From positions 558,001-622,000 of the forward strand of contig NZ_JACWMS010000001.1 of NCBI RefSeq assembly GCF_014673215.1: a DNA stretch of 64,000 nt, in the 5' to 3' direction. The notes beneath the pieces are model-generated. The model did not search any database, had not been told where the DNA came from, and was given only the letters and a program-made list of their open reading frames with translations. Positions 61,209 through 64,000 of the stretch are shown one piece after another; position 1 is the stretch's first letter, and each line of letters begins with the position of its first letter. Source of the DNA: Gordonia hankookensis (GTDB lineage Bacteria > Actinomycetota > Actinomycetes > Mycobacteriales > Mycobacteriaceae). The position numbers and the translations under genes were made by a program.

Positions 61209-62978
61209 TCACCGCGCGGGCGGCCCCGATGAGCCCGCCGTGTCCCCGAATCCACCGAACCGGCCCTCGATCACTGTGCCGGTGTTGAGCGGGTCGCGGG
61301 CCTCATCGGCCAGCCGGTGGTAGGTCGCCCGGCCCCGGCGGGTGATGTGCAGCAGGTCGCGCGACTCGGCCAGTCGGATGGCGGCGGTCAGCGTCTCCTT
61401 CTTGCCGCCGACGGCGTCGCGCAGATCGGTGGTCAGCATTCCGAGATAGTCGTCATCGTCGCTGTGCGCTTCACGGTCGTCGGCGAGCACGTTGAGCATC
61501 TCCTGCATTCGGGCTTCGGCGGCGGTGTCGTTGGCATGCGCCCGGCGGTCACCGCCGACGTAACTCAACCGCAACGTCGCCGGGTCAAACGTGAGTTGTC
61601 CCTCGGCGACTGGATCGTCCGCCATGTCGCGCACGTCCTCGGCCGCGAAGAACCGCGTCGGCAACAGCGGGTCAGGCCGCAGACCGCGCCAGTTGCCGTC
61701 GTAGCGGCCCAGCAGTGACGAGTCACCCCGCGCCCGCTCCATCCCATGCCCCATGTGCGTCACCATCAGCGCGTCGGCGATCCCGGCTTCGTGCAGTAGC
61801 TCGTCGAACGGCTCAGTGAACATGCCGGTTTCGGTGCCCTCCGACAGCCCCAGCGCGTCGAGCACTGGTTTGAGGCAGTCGAAGATCAACATGTCGCACC
61901 CTAGATCCGCCAACCGTACTGCCCATCTGGCACGTAGCGCGTCGTTGCGCAGGTCAAATAGTCCGGCCTGGCCCCGCAGACAGATCACATCCACGACCGC
62001 CTCGGTATTGGTGATCTGCTGGCTACGCAGCCACTTCCGCACCATCGCCCTCGACATTTCGGTGTCGACGATGACGATGCGTTCGGCTGGCCGCCGGACT
62101 GCGAAGGCACCAAGGAACTCATCACCATCGGCCCACGACCGGACCAAGTTGTAGACGAGCGTGGTCTTGCCGAACTTGGCAGCGGCCGCAAGCAGAATCC
62201 GCGCGCCACCCTCGGGCCAGAGTCGATCGATCCGAGCGATAACCTCTGGGTCGTCACCAGAGAGCAACTCATCGAGCCCGGTCACCGCCGGTAGCTCGAT
62301 GACGCGCACCTTCTCGCTCGCCAGCGCAGCACGGGCGTCTTGCCGCGCACGCTCGTACTCGACCTGCTTCCAGAGCATCAACAGCCGCGCTGAGGCTACC
62401 CGAGCAGCCGGGGTCACCGTCGGCAACGCCGCCAGTTCGTCGATGCTTGCCCCGAAGCCGAACAGGTCTGTCAGGGCGACCTCGGTCGGTGTGGTCTTAC
62501 GCCGCATAGCATCGCGCGACAGCGCCGACTCCCGCACCCAAGCGAGCGCGCGCTCGATCCACTCAGCCCCGGACTCGGATTGTGCTGCGATCAGGTCGCT
62601 GATGGCGAACCTCGATGCGACACCGACCCCGGCTACCGCAAGCCGCACCTCGGTCTGATGCACCGGCGTATTCCGGTCGACCTTGCCGTTCGGGGCGGGC
62701 CGGGTCGGGTTGATCCCGTGCCTACGGCACCACCCGTCGATGTCGCCAACCGTCGGCAACACTCGTAGTGCCGGATTCAGCGCTTCCTCCGCGCGCAGAG
62801 CGTCGATGTTGACCCACTCCAGCGAGCGCAGCGCGGCGCGGGCGGGCTCACCCACCTCAGCAGCGGTCAGGCAGTCCGCCGCGTACGGTCCGGGCACCGC
62901 GATGGCGCGCTCCGCGCTGTCCGAAGGGTCAGTGGGTGGCTCCCAGGCGGGACCGGCGCTGGTGAACGGATCGCTCAT
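61209..62978 (-). CDS. RepA-like RecA-fold ATPase/helicase
   Basis: A 589-residue protein. After a ~220-residue N-terminal part it has an AAA_25/RepA-type core: Walker A LLAAAAKFGKTTLVYNL (about 262-278), IVIVDTEMS (Walker-B-like), CDMLIFDCLKPVLDAL and MVTHMGHGMERARGDSSLLGRYDGNW. This matches RSF1010 RepA-like replicative helicases and element-encoded relatives. A C-terminal winged-helix-like region (TADLRDAVGGKKETLTAAIRLAESRDLLHITRRG, roughly) follows. It would start replication or maintenance of the element. ATG 62978 is coupled to a 24-codon ORF. Confidence 0.75.
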   Translation of the reverse strand: MSDPFTSAGPAWEPPTDPSDSAERAIAVPGPYAADCLTAAEVGEPARAALRSLEWVNIDALRAEEALNPALRVLPTVGDIDGWCRRHGINPTRPAPNGKVDRNTPVHQTEVRLAVAGVGVASRFAISDLIAAQSESGAEWIERALAWVRESALSRDAMRRKTTPTEVALTDLFGFGASIDELAALPTVTPAARVASARLLMLWKQVEYERARQDARAALASEKVRVIELPAVTGLDELLSGDDPEVIARIDRLWPEGGARILLAAAAKFGKTTLVYNLVRSWADGDEFLGAFAVRRPAERIVIVDTEMSRAMVRKWLRSQQITNTEAVVDVICLRGQAGLFDLRNDALRARWAVRLADLGCDMLIFDCLKPVLDALGLSEGTETGMFTEPFDELLHEAGIADALMVTHMGHGMERARGDSSLLGRYDGNWRGLRPDPLLPTRFFAAEDVRDMADDPVAEGQLTFDPATLRLSYVGGDRRAHANDTAAEARMQEMLNVLADDREAHSDDDDYLGMLTTDLRDAVGGKKETLTAAIRLAESRDLLHITRRGRATYHRLADEARDPLNTGTVIEGRFGGFGDTAGSSGPPAR

Positions 62979-63049
62979 CGCAGCCCCCCGACCACCGGCG
63001 CGTTGTCTGCGCCCGATCGTGTTGGGGCGAGGGGTAGATCAGCTATCAT
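62975..63049 (-). CDS. 24-codon leader ORF coupled to the RepA-like gene
   Basis: ATG 63049 lies 8-9 nt after GGAAGG. The frame MIADLPLAPTRSGADNAP... ends with a TGA that overlaps the RepA-like ATG (ATGA). Position and coupling are those of a leader peptide controlling synthesis of a replication protein. Confidence 0.5.
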   Translation of the reverse strand: MIADLPLAPTRSGADNAPVVGGLR

Positions 63050-63750
63050 GAGTTTGCCTTCCTATGGTGTGGATGCCTGACACGTGATGCGCGTCCTGGG
63101 TGGGTTTCGACCTCCTTTCGGCGGGTGGGTCGGCTACGACGAACAGGGTCTCGGCGTCCCGCGCGGGGCCCTGTTCGCGTGTATTCAGCCGTCGCGCTGA
63201 TCGATTCCGGCGTAGTCTGCGGGTGATGCCGCCCTCCTGCGGTGTCGCTGCCGGGCCCTCAGGGCCTCTCCTGGTCGAGACTGCCCTGGGGGCCGGGCGA
63301 TGTCTCAGCCCAACCTTAGCCCGCAAGCGGGGTCATGGCTCACGAATCTCACTCTCGCTCAATGCTTTTGACAATGGCCCGTAGTGCTGGCGAACACAGG
63401 ACCGACACCGGCCTGGCCGCCCACCGCTCGCAGACACCGAGGGCCGCCGGTCGGATCGTTGTGGGCCCGTGGGTCACAACGCGGCGATTGCGCACGAGCG
63501 GGCCGCCGAGCGGGCCTCGTGACAGGCGAACACCCCAGCGGCGACCCGCTGGGGTGTCCTTGTCGGTGTGTGGCATCGAGACCGAGCAGAGGTCCGCCGA
63601 GCACGGGGCGGGCAACCCTGATATGCCCTGACCCGAGGTTCTGTTGCGTAAGTGACGTTTTCGCCTGACCCGGTTCGGGGAGTGCGACATCGCCAGACCC
63701 ACGGCCACGGAGGCAGACCAGCGTTCACGGCTCTGTCCGGTCGAAGCCGC
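63050..63750. other. Structured leader/intergenic region
   Basis: About 700 bases between the HTH and leader ORF with no supportable gene. It contains hairpins at 63140-63177 (CGAACAGGG arms), 63250-63298 (16-bp arms, one mismatch and a G-U pair) and the terminator at 63530-63557, plus an AAAGGAGGT box (minus strand, about 63113-63121) with no start codon near it. Confidence 0.5.
63530..63557. terminator. Hairpin terminator between HTH gene and RepA-like unit
   Basis: Perfect 12-bp stem (ACACCCCAGCGG and complement) with a CGAC loop, followed by CCTTGT on the plus strand. Confidence 0.7.
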
Positions 63751-63990
63751 CTACGCGCCGCGCGGCTGCTCCTGACCGTCCAAGATGCGTTGGAGCCGCG
63801 ACGTGGAGACTCGCAGCTTGCGTGGACCGACCCTGATCACCGGTAGGTCACCGGACTGGATGAGGTCATAGGCAGTGGCCCTGGATATTCCGAGCAGCAG
63901 CGCAGTCTCGGGCACGGACACGGTGGTCTGCTCGGTAAGGGCTTTGCGCGCCAGTTCCATCGGGGTCTCCCGCCGTCGGCTGGTGGGCAT
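63751..63990 (-). CDS. Excisionase/MerR-type helix-turn-helix protein
   Basis: A 79-residue protein with the HTH_17 pattern VSVPETALLLGISRATAYDLIQSGDLPVIRVGPRKLRVSTSRLQRIL. This is the usual form of excisionase (Xis-like) or small regulators of integrated elements. In actinobacterial elements it often sits next to the integrase, which would lie beyond the window. Start 63990 or ATG 63960 (MELARKA). Confidence 0.8.
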   Translation of the reverse strand: MPTSRRRETPMELARKALTEQTTVSVPETALLLGISRATAYDLIQSGDLPVIRVGPRKLRVSTSRLQRILDGQEQPRGA

Positions 63991-64000
63991 CGTGGTCTCC

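Noticed and set aside
63039..63708. 95- and 119-residue minus-strand frames upstream of the RepA-like gene
   Set aside because: They run through strong hairpins and show poor amino-acid composition; the coupled 24-codon ORF in another frame is better supported.
1..64000. CRISPR array, rRNA or complete tRNA genes
   Set aside because: No regularly spaced repeats, no rRNA sequence, and only a half tRNA were found.

Overview
The window looks like chromosomal DNA from a high-GC, mycolic-acid-type actinobacterium, most likely Gordonia or a close relative. The grounds are uniformly high GC with strong third-position GC bias, frequent GTG starts and 4-bp ATGA/GTGA overlaps, an Lsr2 nucleoid protein with a C-terminal RGR motif, a deazaflavin-type (DUF385-like) nitroreductase, a DUF2236 oxygenase, a class-2-type secreted lipase and a tesB-like thioesterase. 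Genus-level assignment is inference; no rRNA or complete tRNA is present.

Layout. 1-9.9 kb: truncated sensor kinase, ABC exporter pair, secreted lipase, YdcF-like protein, PHP phosphoesterase, a papain-fold protein, a DUF2236 oxygenase with divergent TetR regulator and clear operator, and an HtrA-type serine protease. 9.9-14.5 kb: a nucleobase locus (2OG/Fe(II)-type oxygenase, FCY1-type cytosine deaminase, PucR regulator, NCS1 permease). 14.6-19.3 kb: secreted protein, ECF sigma factor with YCII partner, cyanase, deazaflavin protein, lipid-kinase-like protein. 19.4-24.1 kb: three transport or membrane loci, two paired with HxlR/MarR regulators and visible palindromic operators. 24.1-27.4 kb: a two-gene unit (ATP-grasp enzyme plus a 688-aa protein with an apparent Cys-His-Asn triad) that matches no pathway I recognise. 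27.7-34.6 kb: SRPBCC, DUF427, thioesterase, GH43-like secreted protein, ABC-F, NDH-2-like flavoprotein with MarR. 34.7-37.5 kb: msrA, then a ~1.2 kb insert (PNPOx-like gene plus higBA toxin-antitoxin) bounded by two copies of the ychF 3' end. 37.6-50.9 kb: housekeeping and repair genes (AI-2E transporter, Ada-AlkA fusion plus Ogt, RmuC, nucleosidase, amidase, CobW GTPase plus TrhO, lipoprotein, Lsr2). 51-55.4 kb: flavin monooxygenase, two alpha/beta hydrolases, VOC protein.

From 55.4 kb to the end lies an integrated element. It begins at the 3' half of a tRNA-Ala(GGC) gene (the usual attachment-site signature) and carries a tightly overlapping minus-strand gene train: small unknown proteins, an HExxH protein, an apparently frame-disrupted helix-turn-helix gene, a terminase-small-subunit-like DNA-binding protein, a RepA-like RecA-fold ATPase preceded by a 24-codon coupled ORF and a hairpin-rich leader, and an excisionase-type HTH protein. 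A cluster of repeated GGGGCCGAT boxes next to the ATPase gene resembles iterons. No integrase is visible, so the element must continue past the right edge or be defective.

The observations most worth following are the ATP-grasp/Cys-His-Asn pair, the higBA-PNPOx insertion at the ychF 3' end, and the putative replication module of the tRNA-borne element.
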